From assembly GCA_945892775.1 (NCBI GenBank), contig CAMDDP010000006.1, positions 1-64,000 on the forward strand: a DNA stretch of 64,000 nt, read 5' to 3'. Below the pieces are notes generated by a model, which searched no databases, was not told the origin of the DNA, and was given only the letters and a program-made list of their open reading frames with translations. The DNA is from Chitinophaga pinensis. Its GTDB lineage: Bacteria > Bacteroidota > Bacteroidia > Chitinophagales > UBA10324. The position numbers were made by a program, and so were the translations under genes. This document shows positions 46,343-56,032 of the stretch, piece after piece (position 1 is the first letter of the stretch; every line of letters starts with the position of its first letter).

Positions 46343-47521
46343 ATGCAACAACCTTCAATCATACTTATTAATTGTCCACTTTATGTAACGCCCTATTTAA
46401 AAACTGAAGTGGAAGCACTTGGCTACACTATTACCTGGGAACATCCAAATGGTGTTGAAATAAAAGGGAGCATGAACGATTGCATTCGACTAAATTATTT
46501 TTTACGAAGCGCAAGTAAGGTTTTATGGATGATTAAAAAAGTAAAAGCAGCTGATGCAAATGAACTTTTTAATAAAGTAACAGAAGTTCCATGGGAAAAT
46601 TATTTAAAAAAAGATGAACAGTTTGCTGTTACTTCTTTTACCCGCAATGGCACAATCAATACAACTCTTTACACTAACTTGAAATGTAAGGATGCAATTG
46701 TTGACCGTTTCCGTCGCAAGTTCGGTTATCGCCCGGATAGCGGAAGCGAGCGTACCGGGGCAGTTGTATTTGTATTTTGGGATAACAATGATGTTTCACT
46801 TTACTTAGATACTTCCGGTGTTTCTTTGAATAAGCGTGGCTATCGCAAGTATCCTTTCGCTGCACCAATGCAGGAAAATTTAGCTGCCGGAGTAATTATG
46901 GCAACTGAGTGGGATATGAATTCAACTTTTGTTAATCCAATGTGTGGCAGCGGAACATTTGCAATTGAAGCTGCGCTTATGGCTTTGAATCGATATCCCG
47001 GATATTTGAGAAAAGAATTTTCGTTCCAGCATTTTAAAGATTATAACGAAGAAGAATATTATCGCAAATTGGATAATGAAAATACTTTAAAAGCAAAAAG
47101 CCACCTTGATTTTAAAATTATAGCCACTGATATACATCCTGATGCGATTAAAGATGCAAAATTAAATGCAGAAGCTGCAGGAGTAAGCGAGTTCATTGAT
47201 TTTGTTGAATGTGCTGTTGAAGAAACACCTGTGCCTGACGAAAAAGGAATTGTAATTATGAATCCTCCATATGGTGACAGAATGGGTGGAGGTGATGATG
47301 AATTGATTGAATTATATAAAACCATTGGCAATTTCATGAAAAGAAAATGCAGTGGTTATAAGGGATTTGTTTTCACTGGAAATTTAGAAGCTGCAAAATT
47401 CATAGGTCTGAAGCCAAAACGCAAAATAAGATTTATGAATGCACAGATAGACTGCAAACTTTTTGGCTATGAATTATATGCCGGAAAAAAATACCAGGAA
47501 AATAAAAATGAACAGGATTAA
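46343..47521 (+). CDS. rlmL: 23S rRNA guanine-N2 methyltransferase RlmL-like
   Basis: About 392 residues from the ATG at 46343; the frame extends 14 codons upstream. A THUMP domain (residues ~1-160) precedes the methyltransferase with NPMCGSGTFAIEAALMA for SAM and IVIMNPPYGDRMGG at the catalytic site. It corresponds to the RlmL half only of the fused E. coli RlmKL, and would modify 23S rRNA near G2445. Confidence 0.88.
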   Translation: MQQPSIILINCPLYVTPYLKTEVEALGYTITWEHPNGVEIKGSMNDCIRLNYFLRSASKVLWMIKKVKAADANELFNKVTEVPWENYLKKDEQFAVTSFTRNGTINTTLYTNLKCKDAIVDRFRRKFGYRPDSGSERTGAVVFVFWDNNDVSLYLDTSGVSLNKRGYRKYPFAAPMQENLAAGVIMATEWDMNSTFVNPMCGSGTFAIEAALMALNRYPGYLRKEFSFQHFKDYNEEEYYRKLDNENTLKAKSHLDFKIIATDIHPDAIKDAKLNAEAAGVSEFIDFVECAVEETPVPDEKGIVIMNPPYGDRMGGGDDELIELYKTIGNFMKRKCSGYKGFVFTGNLEAAKFIGLKPKRKIRFMNAQIDCKLFGYELYAGKKYQENKNEQD

Positions 47522-47579
47522 AATTATTTAAATTTAATAATCTGAATAAACATATTTATTTGATAAATAATTTAGAAAA

Positions 47580-47732
47580 ATGCAAACAAATTTTACACTT
47601 GTAATCGCCTTTCTACTGAGCTGCCAATTTTCTAACGCTCAATTAACTATTCAAACAGGATTAAGTGATACAGCGATGACATCGTTGTTAGAAGGTTTGG
47701 GAGTCAGCATTTCAAACCTGACAATTAAATAA
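47580..47732 (+). pseudogene. fragment of a choice-of-anchor L-type secreted protein
   Basis: A 50-codon frame encodes a clear signal peptide (VIAFLLSCQFSNAQ) followed by LTIQTGLSDTAMTSLLEGLGVSISNLTI. This resembles the first residues of the choice-of-anchor L domain of large Bacteroidota surface proteins (a TGL..T...LLxGxGVxVSN pattern). The frame then stops, and nothing downstream continues that domain. It is most likely a truncated remnant; a short secreted peptide is the alternative. Confidence 0.5.
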
Positions 47733-47987
47733 ATGAAAAAAATATTACTTACAGAATTATATATTCCAGCAAATAGTATTGAATCCAACTTAATATTTGT
47801 CATTAACAACAACCTATTAATTAATGCCACAATAAAATTTAACATCGAATTAAAAGATGAAGAAATAAAGTACTGGTTCAGTAATTTATCTTACGACCAA
47901 GAGAAAAATATTTTAAGTGGTTATTTTAATTTTATCACTTCTGTCGAGAATCTTTATACGACTCGAATAACTTTTGTAGGAAAATAA
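47733..47987 (+). CDS. small hypothetical protein
   Basis: This encodes 84 residues starting directly after the stop of the preceding fragment. Composition is Ile/Asn/Leu-rich with alternating polar and hydrophobic residues, suggesting beta strands; no signal peptide. It may be a gene of its own or part of the decayed locus. Not recognised. Confidence 0.45.
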   Translation: MKKILLTELYIPANSIESNLIFVINNNLLINATIKFNIELKDEEIKYWFSNLSYDQEKNILSGYFNFITSVENLYTTRITFVGK

Positions 47988-48017
47988 ATTAAAATCCAAT
48001 TTAATTATTATCAAAAT

Positions 48018-48052
48018 AAAAGAACCACATTGGTTTTCAATGTGGTTCTTTT
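48018..48052. terminator. bidirectional intrinsic terminator
   Basis: AAAAGAACCACATTG (48018-48032) and CAATGTGGTTCTTTT (48038-48052) form a perfect 15-bp stem with a 5-nt loop between converging genes. Confidence 0.92.
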
Positions 48053-48070
48053 AAATTTATTTTCAAACAA

Positions 48071-48613
48071 TTACCATTTCAAATCATCATCATTACCCGC
48101 TGGTGTTGATGAAGAATTATTACTTTCGGTTGACTTGTCGTCGTGCAATTTCACATCCTCCTGAGCGTTGCCAGTATTGACATCTCCTGAAGTTGAATTT
48201 TCAACTATTCTCCCTACGCTTCCCTCATCATTATTAGTTGAATATTTTTCGCCAGAAGAAAAACCAGTAGCTTCCATTGGTGGATTTAATGCTTGTTCAG
48301 CACGCATGCGATCATACTCTTCTTGTTTTTTAGCAAACTCATCGTAATCATACTCGGGCATACGCTCGGTCTTTACGTGGTTCACCACATCATTCATCGA
48401 CTCCATAAACTTGTTAAAGTCTTCTTTGTACAAATAAATTTTATGACGATCGTAACCTCCATCCTGGCGTTTTTTACTTTCAGTGATGGTGATATAAAAG
48501 TCATTACCTTTTGTTTCTCTTACATCTAAAAAATAAGTGCGCCTACGGCCTGCTCTCATTTTAATAGTGTAAACCGGCTCCTCTCTTTGCCCTTTAAAAT
48601 TGTTTTCTTCCAC
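48071..48613 (-). CDS. PUR-domain (DUF3276) nucleic-acid-binding protein
   Basis: The 180-residue protein has a PUR-alpha-like domain at residues ~10-85 (TIKMRAGRRRTYFLDVRET, FYITITESKK, HKIYLYKEDFNKF), which binds single-stranded DNA or RNA in related proteins. The remaining ~95 residues are a disordered Ser/Asn/Asp/Glu tail ending DDDLKW, reminiscent of the acidic tips of SSB proteins. Regulatory or DNA-repair roles are possible. Confidence 0.85.
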   Translation of the reverse strand: MEENNFKGQREEPVYTIKMRAGRRRTYFLDVRETKGNDFYITITESKKRQDGGYDRHKIYLYKEDFNKFMESMNDVVNHVKTERMPEYDYDEFAKKQEEYDRMRAEQALNPPMEATGFSSGEKYSTNNDEGSVGRIVENSTSGDVNTGNAQEDVKLHDDKSTESNNSSSTPAGNDDDLKW

Positions 48614-48694
48614 TTGATTTATTTTAGTAAATGATTGAATCTTAGATTATGTGCGTCACAAATATAGATTTTTCGGATAGCTACCAAAATATTC

Positions 48695-50476
48695 TTAATT
48701 TTTTTCTTCAGACTGCTGTAATTCATAAAGCTGGTAGTATATACCTTTCTGTAAAAGCAATTGTTCATGAGTGCCCTCTTCAGCAATTTTTCCTTTATTG
48801 AGCACAATGATTTTATCGAATTGAATTAATGTAGAGATTCTATGCGTTATAACAATGGCAGTCTTTTCTTTAAACACTTCATTAAACTGCTGAAGAATGC
48901 GGTGTTCGGTTTTTGCATCTACTGCCGATAAGCAATCATCTAAAACTAATATGGAAGGATTTTTAATTAACGCTCTTGCAATAGAAATCCTTTGTTTTTG
49001 CCCACCAGAAAGCATAACCCCTCTTTCACCCACCACCGTATTATAGCTATGTTGCAATCTTAAAATTTCAACAGCAACCGAAGATCGCTTTGCATATTCT
49101 TTTACCAGAACCTCATCAATAATATTATTTCCAAATGCTATATTATTTGTAACAGTATCAGAAAAAAGCAAAACATCCTGTGGCACTACTCCTACCTGTT
49201 CACGCAAATCCTTTAAGTTAATTGAACGAACATCAACACCATCTAATAAAATACTTCCTTCTGTCACATCAAATACTCGTGTAAATAAATTTGCGATAGT
49301 AGTTTTTCCTGCTCCAGTTCTACCGATAATTGCTATCTTCTCTCCTTTTTTTAAATGAAAAGAAATATTCTTTAATCCTATAGTCCCGGTATTATCGTAA
49401 GTAAACGAAACATTGTGGAATTCTACATTACCCCCAATCGTATGTTTTTTATTTGTTGGGTTTTTTATTTTAGGTTCAATTAGAAGGAACTCATCTAATC
49501 TTTTTTGTGAAACTGATGCTCGCTGTATTAAAGCCATCACCCAACCCATAGAAGCAATTGGCCAGGTTAGCATATTTATATACATAAAAAATTCGGCAAT
49601 ATTTCCTGTAGTAATTTGCCCATTCATCACTTTATTTCCACCAATAAAAACCAATGAAATTGTACTTAAACCAACCAATATAAAAACAGTTGGAAAGAAA
49701 AAAGATTCTACCCTGGCAAGCTTCATTTGCCGTTTTGTATATTCAATACTTTCTTCAGTAAAATATTGTTTGGCTAATTCCTCTTGTACATATGCTTTTA
49801 CTACCCTTATACCCGAATATGTTTCATGCGCTACAGAGGTAAGCACACTTAGTTGCGATTGAATTGCCTCACTTCTTTTTTGTATAATACTATTTACAAA
49901 AAATATACAAGCTGCTAAAACTGGAAGTGGAGCCAATGCATACAAAGTCAATTCTTTATTCACATGGTACATAGTATAGGAAACCATGGTAAATAAAATT
50001 AAAGTGTTAAATATGTACATAATTGCAGGCCCAGTATAATTACGAACTCGCGAAACATCTTCCGTTATTCGCGACATTAAATCACCTGTGTTATTATCCT
50101 TATAAAATGATTGGTCAAGCTCCTGATAATGATTATATAATTCGTTCTTCTGGTCGTATTCAATGTGTCGCGACATTACAATCATTGTTTGTCGCATAAA
50201 AAACAAGAAAAAACCTCTCAATAATGCAAATACAAAAATAATGATTGAAAATGCGACAATACTTTTTGTAAGTATGGAACCAAACGAGCTCGATAATGAA
50301 AAGCCGTTCAACAACGATGCAAATTTTACCTGACTAATTGTGAAATCAATTGCAAAACGAACCACTTTAGGAGACATTATCGCAAATAGATTACTGAAGA
50401 AAATAAATATGACTCCAAGCCCGAACCTCCATCGATATTTCCAAAAATATTTATTAAGACTAATTAAATTTTTCAC
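48695..50476 (-). CDS. ABC exporter, fused permease-ATPase
   Basis: The 593-residue half-transporter has six membrane helices (residues ~20-310) and one nucleotide-binding domain: Walker A IIGRTGAGKTT, signature LSGGQKQRISIARAL, Walker B ILVLDDCLSAVD and His loop VITHRISTL. The catalytic residue after Walker B is Asp rather than Glu, as in one half of MdlAB/BmrCD-type heterodimers. No second half-transporter is adjacent. Probably a lipid or drug exporter. Confidence 0.92.
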   Translation of the reverse strand: MKNLISLNKYFWKYRWRFGLGVIFIFFSNLFAIMSPKVVRFAIDFTISQVKFASLLNGFSLSSSFGSILTKSIVAFSIIIFVFALLRGFFLFFMRQTMIVMSRHIEYDQKNELYNHYQELDQSFYKDNNTGDLMSRITEDVSRVRNYTGPAIMYIFNTLILFTMVSYTMYHVNKELTLYALAPLPVLAACIFFVNSIIQKRSEAIQSQLSVLTSVAHETYSGIRVVKAYVQEELAKQYFTEESIEYTKRQMKLARVESFFFPTVFILVGLSTISLVFIGGNKVMNGQITTGNIAEFFMYINMLTWPIASMGWVMALIQRASVSQKRLDEFLLIEPKIKNPTNKKHTIGGNVEFHNVSFTYDNTGTIGLKNISFHLKKGEKIAIIGRTGAGKTTIANLFTRVFDVTEGSILLDGVDVRSINLKDLREQVGVVPQDVLLFSDTVTNNIAFGNNIIDEVLVKEYAKRSSVAVEILRLQHSYNTVVGERGVMLSGGQKQRISIARALIKNPSILVLDDCLSAVDAKTEHRILQQFNEVFKEKTAIVITHRISTLIQFDKIIVLNKGKIAEEGTHEQLLLQKGIYYQLYELQQSEEKN

Positions 50477-50491
50477 TCAGTTTCTTTACTT

Positions 50492-50521
50492 TTTGCAACT
50501 TGGAAAATAAACATAGCTTTG
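50492..50521 (+). promoter_or_regulatory. promoter of leucine dehydrogenase
   Basis: TTTG (50492-50495) and TAGCTTTG (50514-50521) are 18 nt apart, the Bacteroidota -33/-7 arrangement. They lie 45 nt before the ATG at 50566. Confidence 0.55.
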
Positions 50522-50565
50522 CGCCCCGGCTTAGGGCACAATTCTAAACATAAAATTCGGACTGC

Positions 50566-51672
50566 ATGACAATGGTAAAAAGTAAAGTTGAGGCAGCTAT
50601 TCAAACACCTGGAATATTTGAGCAAATAAGCGGATATGATCATGAACAGGTTGTTTTTTTCAATGACAAAGCAAGTGGTTTAAAATCAATTGTCGCCATT
50701 CACAACACAATTCTTGGCCCAGCTTTGGGTGGAACACGATTTTGGAATTACAATAATGAAGCAGAAGCCATTCACGATGTACTTCGCCTCAGCCGTGGAA
50801 TGACTTTTAAAGCCGCAGTTGCTGGATTAAATCTTGGCGGTGGAAAGGCTATTATTATTGGCAATTCACGCACCGATAAATCGGAGGCAATGATGCGCCG
50901 TTACGGAAAGTTTATAGATAGTTTGAGTGGAAAATATATTACTGCTGAGGATGTGGGGACCACCACTCGTGACATGGAGTGGATAAAACTTGAAACAGAA
51001 CATGTAACGGGCATTCCTGAAAATATGGGTGGAAGTGGTGATCCTTCTCCTTTTACAGCCTATGGAACATTTCTTGGAATAAAGGCTTCAGTAAAAGAAA
51101 TGTGTGGAAATGATGATTTGAGTGGAAAAAAAGTAGCTGTTCAGGGTATCGGACATGTAGGTGAGACTTTAATAAAGCATCTAGTTGAAGCGGGAGCAAA
51201 AGTTACCGTAACTGATATTCATGCTGATCGAATTCAGCACATGATAAAAAAATTTAAAGTAAACGGGGTTGAACCAGATTCAATTTATGATTTAGATGTA
51301 GATATATATGCTCCATGTGCTTTAGGCGCAACTTTGAATATTAATAATATTGAAAGATTAAAATGCAACATTGTTGCTGGTGCGGCCAATAATCAATTAG
51401 CCGATGAATTGGTTCATGGCAATTTGTTAATTGAAAAAGGAATTTTATACGCTCCTGATTTTGTTATTAATGCTGGTGGTTTAATAAATGTTTCAGATGA
51501 ATTAGACGGCTATAATCGCGAAAGAGTAATGAGTCAGACTGAAAGAATTTATGATAGACTTTTAGAAATATTTAGCATAGCAAAAGCGAGCAACAGCACA
51601 ACCCAACATGCAGCAATGCAAATAGCAAATAAAAGGTTAAAAGATATGGCCGAATTGAATGCAAGACTTTAA
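50566..51672 (+). CDS. leucine dehydrogenase-like amino acid dehydrogenase
   Basis: The 368-residue enzyme has GPALGGTRFW, GMTFKAAVAGLNLGGGKAII with the substrate and catalytic Lys, GSGDPSPFTAYG and the NAD loop VQGIGHVGETL. The size and these motifs fit branched-chain amino acid (leucine) dehydrogenase, which deaminates Leu/Val/Ile; phenylalanine dehydrogenase is a relative. Start may be the third residue (MVK). Confidence 0.9.
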   Translation: MTMVKSKVEAAIQTPGIFEQISGYDHEQVVFFNDKASGLKSIVAIHNTILGPALGGTRFWNYNNEAEAIHDVLRLSRGMTFKAAVAGLNLGGGKAIIIGNSRTDKSEAMMRRYGKFIDSLSGKYITAEDVGTTTRDMEWIKLETEHVTGIPENMGGSGDPSPFTAYGTFLGIKASVKEMCGNDDLSGKKVAVQGIGHVGETLIKHLVEAGAKVTVTDIHADRIQHMIKKFKVNGVEPDSIYDLDVDIYAPCALGATLNINNIERLKCNIVAGAANNQLADELVHGNLLIEKGILYAPDFVINAGGLINVSDELDGYNRERVMSQTERIYDRLLEIFSIAKASNSTTQHAAMQIANKRLKDMAELNARL

Positions 51673-51735
51673 ATAAAAAAATCTTTAATAGAAAAGCAGT
51701 ATTGATTTTTCATAGTTCTTTATAATTAATGTAAC

Positions 51736-52704
51736 ATGTTGTTAAGCAGAAGAAATGTTCGAATTAAAGTAATGCAGGTGCTTTATACGCATGAACAAAG
51801 TCCCGATATTCCGTATACTACTTTAGAAAAATCATTAAAAGAAAGAGTCAACAATTCTTTTCGACTACTCATTTACAATTTATATCTGATTACAAAAACT
51901 GCTGAGTACTCAGTTGAAGACGCTGGGCATAAATCATCCAAACATTTACCAACCGAAGCTGATGCAAAATTCTCTGTTCATATTTATCACAATCCCATAA
52001 TTCAAAAAATAGTATTAGATGAAAATTTCAAACGAATAATTCGTGAACAGAAACTATCCTATATACCAAATACTGATTATTTCAGAAGTTGGTTCAAAGC
52101 ATTGGAAGACACTTCTGCTTACAAAAATTATATTCAAAGTGAAAATTCACCAATTGAAGAAGATAAAAGATTAATTTTATTTCTTTTTCGAAAAGTTTTA
52201 TTGTTGAGTGAATTATTTACACAACATGTGGAAGACTCTTTTACCACTTGGAATGATGACTCCATAATAATTGAAAATCAACTGGTAATTTTAATTGATA
52301 AAATCTCAACTCAAGTTGAAAATGAAATCATAAACGGCAATAAGAAAACAATCAAATTTCCAGAACTAATGAATGATGAACACGAGTTTTCATCTGAACT
52401 TTTAAATCGTGTTTATTACAACGAAAAACATCTAGGTGAATTAATAACCCCCAAATTAGAGAATTGGGACAAAGAAAGATTGGCGCAAATAGATTTGATG
52501 TTGATGAAAATGGCGCTAGCTGAAATGTTATACTTTCCTAATATCCCGTTGAAAGCCACCATTAACGAATACATAGACATTGCCAAAAACTATAGCACCC
52601 CTAAAAGTGGCGAGTTTATCAATGGAATTCTTGATAAAATTATGAAAGAATTAAAAGAGGCAGGACTATTAAAAAAAGAAGGAAGAGGATTAATTGAGAA
52701 TTAA
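51736..52704 (+). CDS. nusB: transcription antitermination factor NusB
   Basis: At 322 residues it is about twice the usual NusB, as is common in Bacteroidota. The N-terminus SRRNVRIKVMQVLYTHEQ and the C-terminal NusB core (residues ~205-305, with DLMLMKMALAEMLYFPNIPLK and YIDIAKNYSTPKSGEFINGILD) are conserved; a lineage-specific insertion separates them. It acts with NusE on rRNA transcription. Confidence 0.92.
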   Translation: MLLSRRNVRIKVMQVLYTHEQSPDIPYTTLEKSLKERVNNSFRLLIYNLYLITKTAEYSVEDAGHKSSKHLPTEADAKFSVHIYHNPIIQKIVLDENFKRIIREQKLSYIPNTDYFRSWFKALEDTSAYKNYIQSENSPIEEDKRLILFLFRKVLLLSELFTQHVEDSFTTWNDDSIIIENQLVILIDKISTQVENEIINGNKKTIKFPELMNDEHEFSSELLNRVYYNEKHLGELITPKLENWDKERLAQIDLMLMKMALAEMLYFPNIPLKATINEYIDIAKNYSTPKSGEFINGILDKIMKELKEAGLLKKEGRGLIEN

Positions 52705-52742
52705 TTTTCTATTTTAGACTTAATAATTTTCAACAAGTTATT

Positions 52743-54119
52743 TTAGCTACTAAACTCTATAACCTTCACTTTGTTTTTAAAAATGTATTGCCTGATTATT
52801 TGTTGCGTATCCCTATTATCAGCGTAATTATTAATAGTATCCAATAGTTCATTCCACCCGGAAATAGCATTTTGTTCATCGATGTAACCGAAGCCTTTGT
52901 ATCGGCCATCTTCCAAACAAACCACAGCTTTCTCTCCATGAGTTCTACCCTGCTCTACGATGGCAAGATTATGCTTTGTTTCATGACTTAGATACTTGAT
53001 AGCTTTCTGAACCCGTTTATTGTATACATCTGGTAATTCAATACCTACACAGGCCCCATTGCATTGATGTACGCTGTGATAAAAACATGCCCCCTTACTT
53101 TCGTACAAACCAGAGAGTTTTTGACAGAGCCGATAATTTTCAAGAATGTGCTGCATGGCAGCGCGAGCTTCTTTTAAAGTTGAAAAAGTCACGATGGCCT
53201 CTTTTTCATTTGTATCTATTGCCTCTGGAGATAAACACAAATATCCACTTTCGTTTTTTGCTAGACAAATACCAAAATTAAATCTTGCCCTTCGCAACGC
53301 TTTATTAAAAAATGGTTGATGCTTTTTTATTTCCTCAGATTCCAACAACAATGCAATCAATTCGCTTCCTGTTAAAGTAAACGAAACATCAACAATCATT
53401 CGCTTCATCATTCCTGCTTTTTTCGAATTCTTTCCATCTAAATGCTCCATCACTCTTGTACGAATACTATTACTCTTTCCAATATATATTATACGACCAT
53501 CTTCATTGTGCAAATAATAAATCCCTGTAGATTCAGGAAGTGAATCAAATTTTTCTCTGTTCAAATTAGAATGCAAACCAGTAAAGGCAAATCGAGAAGG
53601 GAAAGCTCTTGACTCAATGTATTCCTTATTTAAACCATACAATAATTCAAACAACTTTGCAGTAGCTACCGCATCGCCACTAGCACGATGGCGATCATTT
53701 ACTTTAATTCCTACAGAGGCACAAAGAGTTCCCAAACTGTAAGATATCTTTCCCGGAATAAGCGCACGGCTTAACCGAACAGTACATAAATTATTTCGCT
53801 TAAAATTATAGCCAAGCTGACTGAATTCGCTTCGTATAAAATTATAATCAAATGCAACATTATGAGCAACAAAAATATTTCCTTCAGTCATCTCCAAAAT
53901 TTTTTTTGCCACATCACAAAAACGAGGAGCACCTTGAACCATTGTATCGCTTATTCCAGTGAGCCGAGTAATGTTCCAGGGAATACTTCTTTCAGGGTTT
54001 ATTAATGTACTGAACTGATCAATAACCTTAACGCCATCATGAACAATAATTGCAATTTCAGTAATGCGGTGATAAGGTGCATTTCCTCCTGTAGTTTCTA
54101 TGTCGATGATGGAATACAA
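52743..54119 (-). CDS. DnaQ exonuclease fused to GIY-YIG nuclease
   Basis: The 458-residue protein combines a DEDDh 3'-5' exonuclease (residues 1-~170; SIIDIETTGGNAP, HNVAFDYNFI, RHRASGDAVAT) with a UvrC-like GIY-YIG domain (~195-280; STGIYYLHNEDGRIIYIGKS, ending ESEEIKKHQPFFN). A C-terminal ~180 residues includes a Cys segment (CFYHSVHQCNGAC) resembling the linker of UvrC/Cho. It is probably a repair nuclease related to Cho. UvrB-binding and RNase H domains of UvrC are absent. Confidence 0.9.
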   Translation of the reverse strand: MYSIIDIETTGGNAPYHRITEIAIIVHDGVKVIDQFSTLINPERSIPWNITRLTGISDTMVQGAPRFCDVAKKILEMTEGNIFVAHNVAFDYNFIRSEFSQLGYNFKRNNLCTVRLSRALIPGKISYSLGTLCASVGIKVNDRHRASGDAVATAKLFELLYGLNKEYIESRAFPSRFAFTGLHSNLNREKFDSLPESTGIYYLHNEDGRIIYIGKSNSIRTRVMEHLDGKNSKKAGMMKRMIVDVSFTLTGSELIALLLESEEIKKHQPFFNKALRRARFNFGICLAKNESGYLCLSPEAIDTNEKEAIVTFSTLKEARAAMQHILENYRLCQKLSGLYESKGACFYHSVHQCNGACVGIELPDVYNKRVQKAIKYLSHETKHNLAIVEQGRTHGEKAVVCLEDGRYKGFGYIDEQNAISGWNELLDTINNYADNRDTQQIIRQYIFKNKVKVIEFSS

Positions 54120-54228
54120 ATTTAGATAAAGGTTGTTAGGTACTAGCTTTTAGAATTTATATTACGCAAGATATTTCATGCAATTTTCAATACAAGTGCT
54201 TAATATCAACAAAAGACATTGAATAAAT

Positions 54229-55983
54229 TTATTTACACAAATCGCGAACGGCGTTGGGAGCAATGTTGTGACCGAGTTGGGCAGCTTTTCTTAAATCGTT
54301 GCATGCTTCATCTTTTCGTCCGAGGTTGAAATAAACTATTCCGCGATTGTAATAGGGGTCGGCGAAATTCACATCGAATTCAATTGCCTTGGTGTAATCT
54401 TCCAATGCTCCGTTATTATCTCCCATAGTAGAGCGAACACTTCCACGATTGCTATAAGCCGTTGCAAATTTCGGATCAATGCTCAGTGCTTTGTTCAGGT
54501 ACTTGATGGCTGTATCATTATAAACCCTCTGCATATTTTTATTCTGCAAACCCTGTTGCCAGAAAATTAAACCAATATTACTCCAGGTATCACAATTATC
54601 GGGACTTAAACTTAATGAGTGCTTGTAATCTTTCATGGCTTTTTCCAGCTCTCCTGATTTTTTAAATAAAACACCGCGATTGTTGTAAGCCAATGCCACT
54701 TCATTTCCTTTATCAATCACATCAGTCCATAGGGTCATACCATCTTTCCAAACCTGAGTGCGCTGGTGGGTCATAAAACTGTAAGCACCTGTCATTACTA
54801 CTAACAATGCAGTTGCAATGCTTTTGTAAGAAGTGTTTTTATACAATTCAAATAAACCAAAAGCGAACAACAGAAAAACTCCGATAGATGGAATGTAACT
54901 ATAGCGGTCGGCAATAACAGCTCCGCCAACGGGAAGCAATTGTAATACCAACGCAACTGTAATTGCATAAAACCCAATGCTGAATAAAATCTTATTTGTT
55001 TTTTTAAACGAGTAAAAAACACCTGCAATTATGGCAATGAAAATTACCGGATAGCCATAATAAACTGAAGGAATGCTCTCGCCTGTTTTTGCAGGATAGG
55101 GATAGTAGGCACTAAGATTTATTGGAATGATTATTTTAAAAATGTAGGTAACGAAACCGTAACAAGCAAAAACAATTCGTTGAGGGAAACTGAATACAGC
55201 ATCCTGAATGGCTCCTAAATCCTGTTGTGCTTTAATAGCAACTACCCCGAATATTATCGAGAGAATAAAGAATGGAATTTTTTCGATGAAAATTTTTGTT
55301 TCGATTTTTCTCCCCATAAAATAATCAATCAGGACTAAAACAATGGTGAGCGATACACCAACCCCTTTTGAAAACAATGAACACAAAAAGAACAGCAAAC
55401 TGAATATGAAGTATTTTTTGTTGTAATCATTTTTCAAATATTTAATATACCAGATTAAGGAAGAGAGAAAGAAACAGGTGTACATTAAATCTTTTAATTC
55501 GCTCACCCAAGCAACAGATTCAACATGTATGGGGTGAATACCAAACAGCAAACTTACTACTACTGCAATTTCAAAAACACCAGTAATTTCAAGTATTACA
55601 AATAACACGAGTGATGTGTTTATCAAATGAATGATGAGATTGACCGTGTGATAGGCAGTTGGATCTAATTGGACAAATGAATAAATCCATGTATAAACCA
55701 TCATGACCAACGGATGATAATTTCCCATCCAGAATGAAGTGAACAATATTTTTAAATCAAAATGACGAATCATCTGATTGGTTTCAATGTAACGATCATC
55801 ATCAAGATTTACGAAGCCATTGCTGAGGGCAGGCAAGTAAGCAATCAAAGTCAGCAACAATATTCCGCCGAGTGCCATCCAGATTTTCTTTTTTTCGGTC
55901 GCACTCATATTTTTTTTATGAGCTTTTAATTTTTGCGTATGAAGCATCTGGTGTGGATTCCTCTTATTCTTCAATTTGGCCAT
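54229..55983 (-). CDS. TMTC-like membrane protein with TPR repeats (copy 1)
   Basis: About 584 residues from the ATG at 55983. About ten to eleven membrane helices (residues ~35-410) carry the GT39/TMTC-type LDDDRYIETN loop, NYHPLVMMVYTW and HPIHVESVAWVSELKD. The C-terminal ~170 residues are TPR repeats (AYNNRGVLFKKSGELEKAMKD, AYSNRGSVRSTM, PYYNRGIVYFNLGRKDEA). It probably transfers a sugar from a polyprenyl carrier outside the membrane. A close paralogue lies 49 nt upstream. Confidence 0.8.
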   Translation of the reverse strand: MAKLKNKRNPHQMLHTQKLKAHKKNMSATEKKKIWMALGGILLLTLIAYLPALSNGFVNLDDDRYIETNQMIRHFDLKILFTSFWMGNYHPLVMMVYTWIYSFVQLDPTAYHTVNLIIHLINTSLVLFVILEITGVFEIAVVVSLLFGIHPIHVESVAWVSELKDLMYTCFFLSSLIWYIKYLKNDYNKKYFIFSLLFFLCSLFSKGVGVSLTIVLVLIDYFMGRKIETKIFIEKIPFFILSIIFGVVAIKAQQDLGAIQDAVFSFPQRIVFACYGFVTYIFKIIIPINLSAYYPYPAKTGESIPSVYYGYPVIFIAIIAGVFYSFKKTNKILFSIGFYAITVALVLQLLPVGGAVIADRYSYIPSIGVFLLFAFGLFELYKNTSYKSIATALLVVMTGAYSFMTHQRTQVWKDGMTLWTDVIDKGNEVALAYNNRGVLFKKSGELEKAMKDYKHSLSLSPDNCDTWSNIGLIFWQQGLQNKNMQRVYNDTAIKYLNKALSIDPKFATAYSNRGSVRSTMGDNNGALEDYTKAIEFDVNFADPYYNRGIVYFNLGRKDEACNDLRKAAQLGHNIAPNAVRDLCK

Positions 55984-56032
55984 GGTATAGAAATAAAAAT
56001 AAAATTGCAATTAAAATTTTTCACTTAATCTT

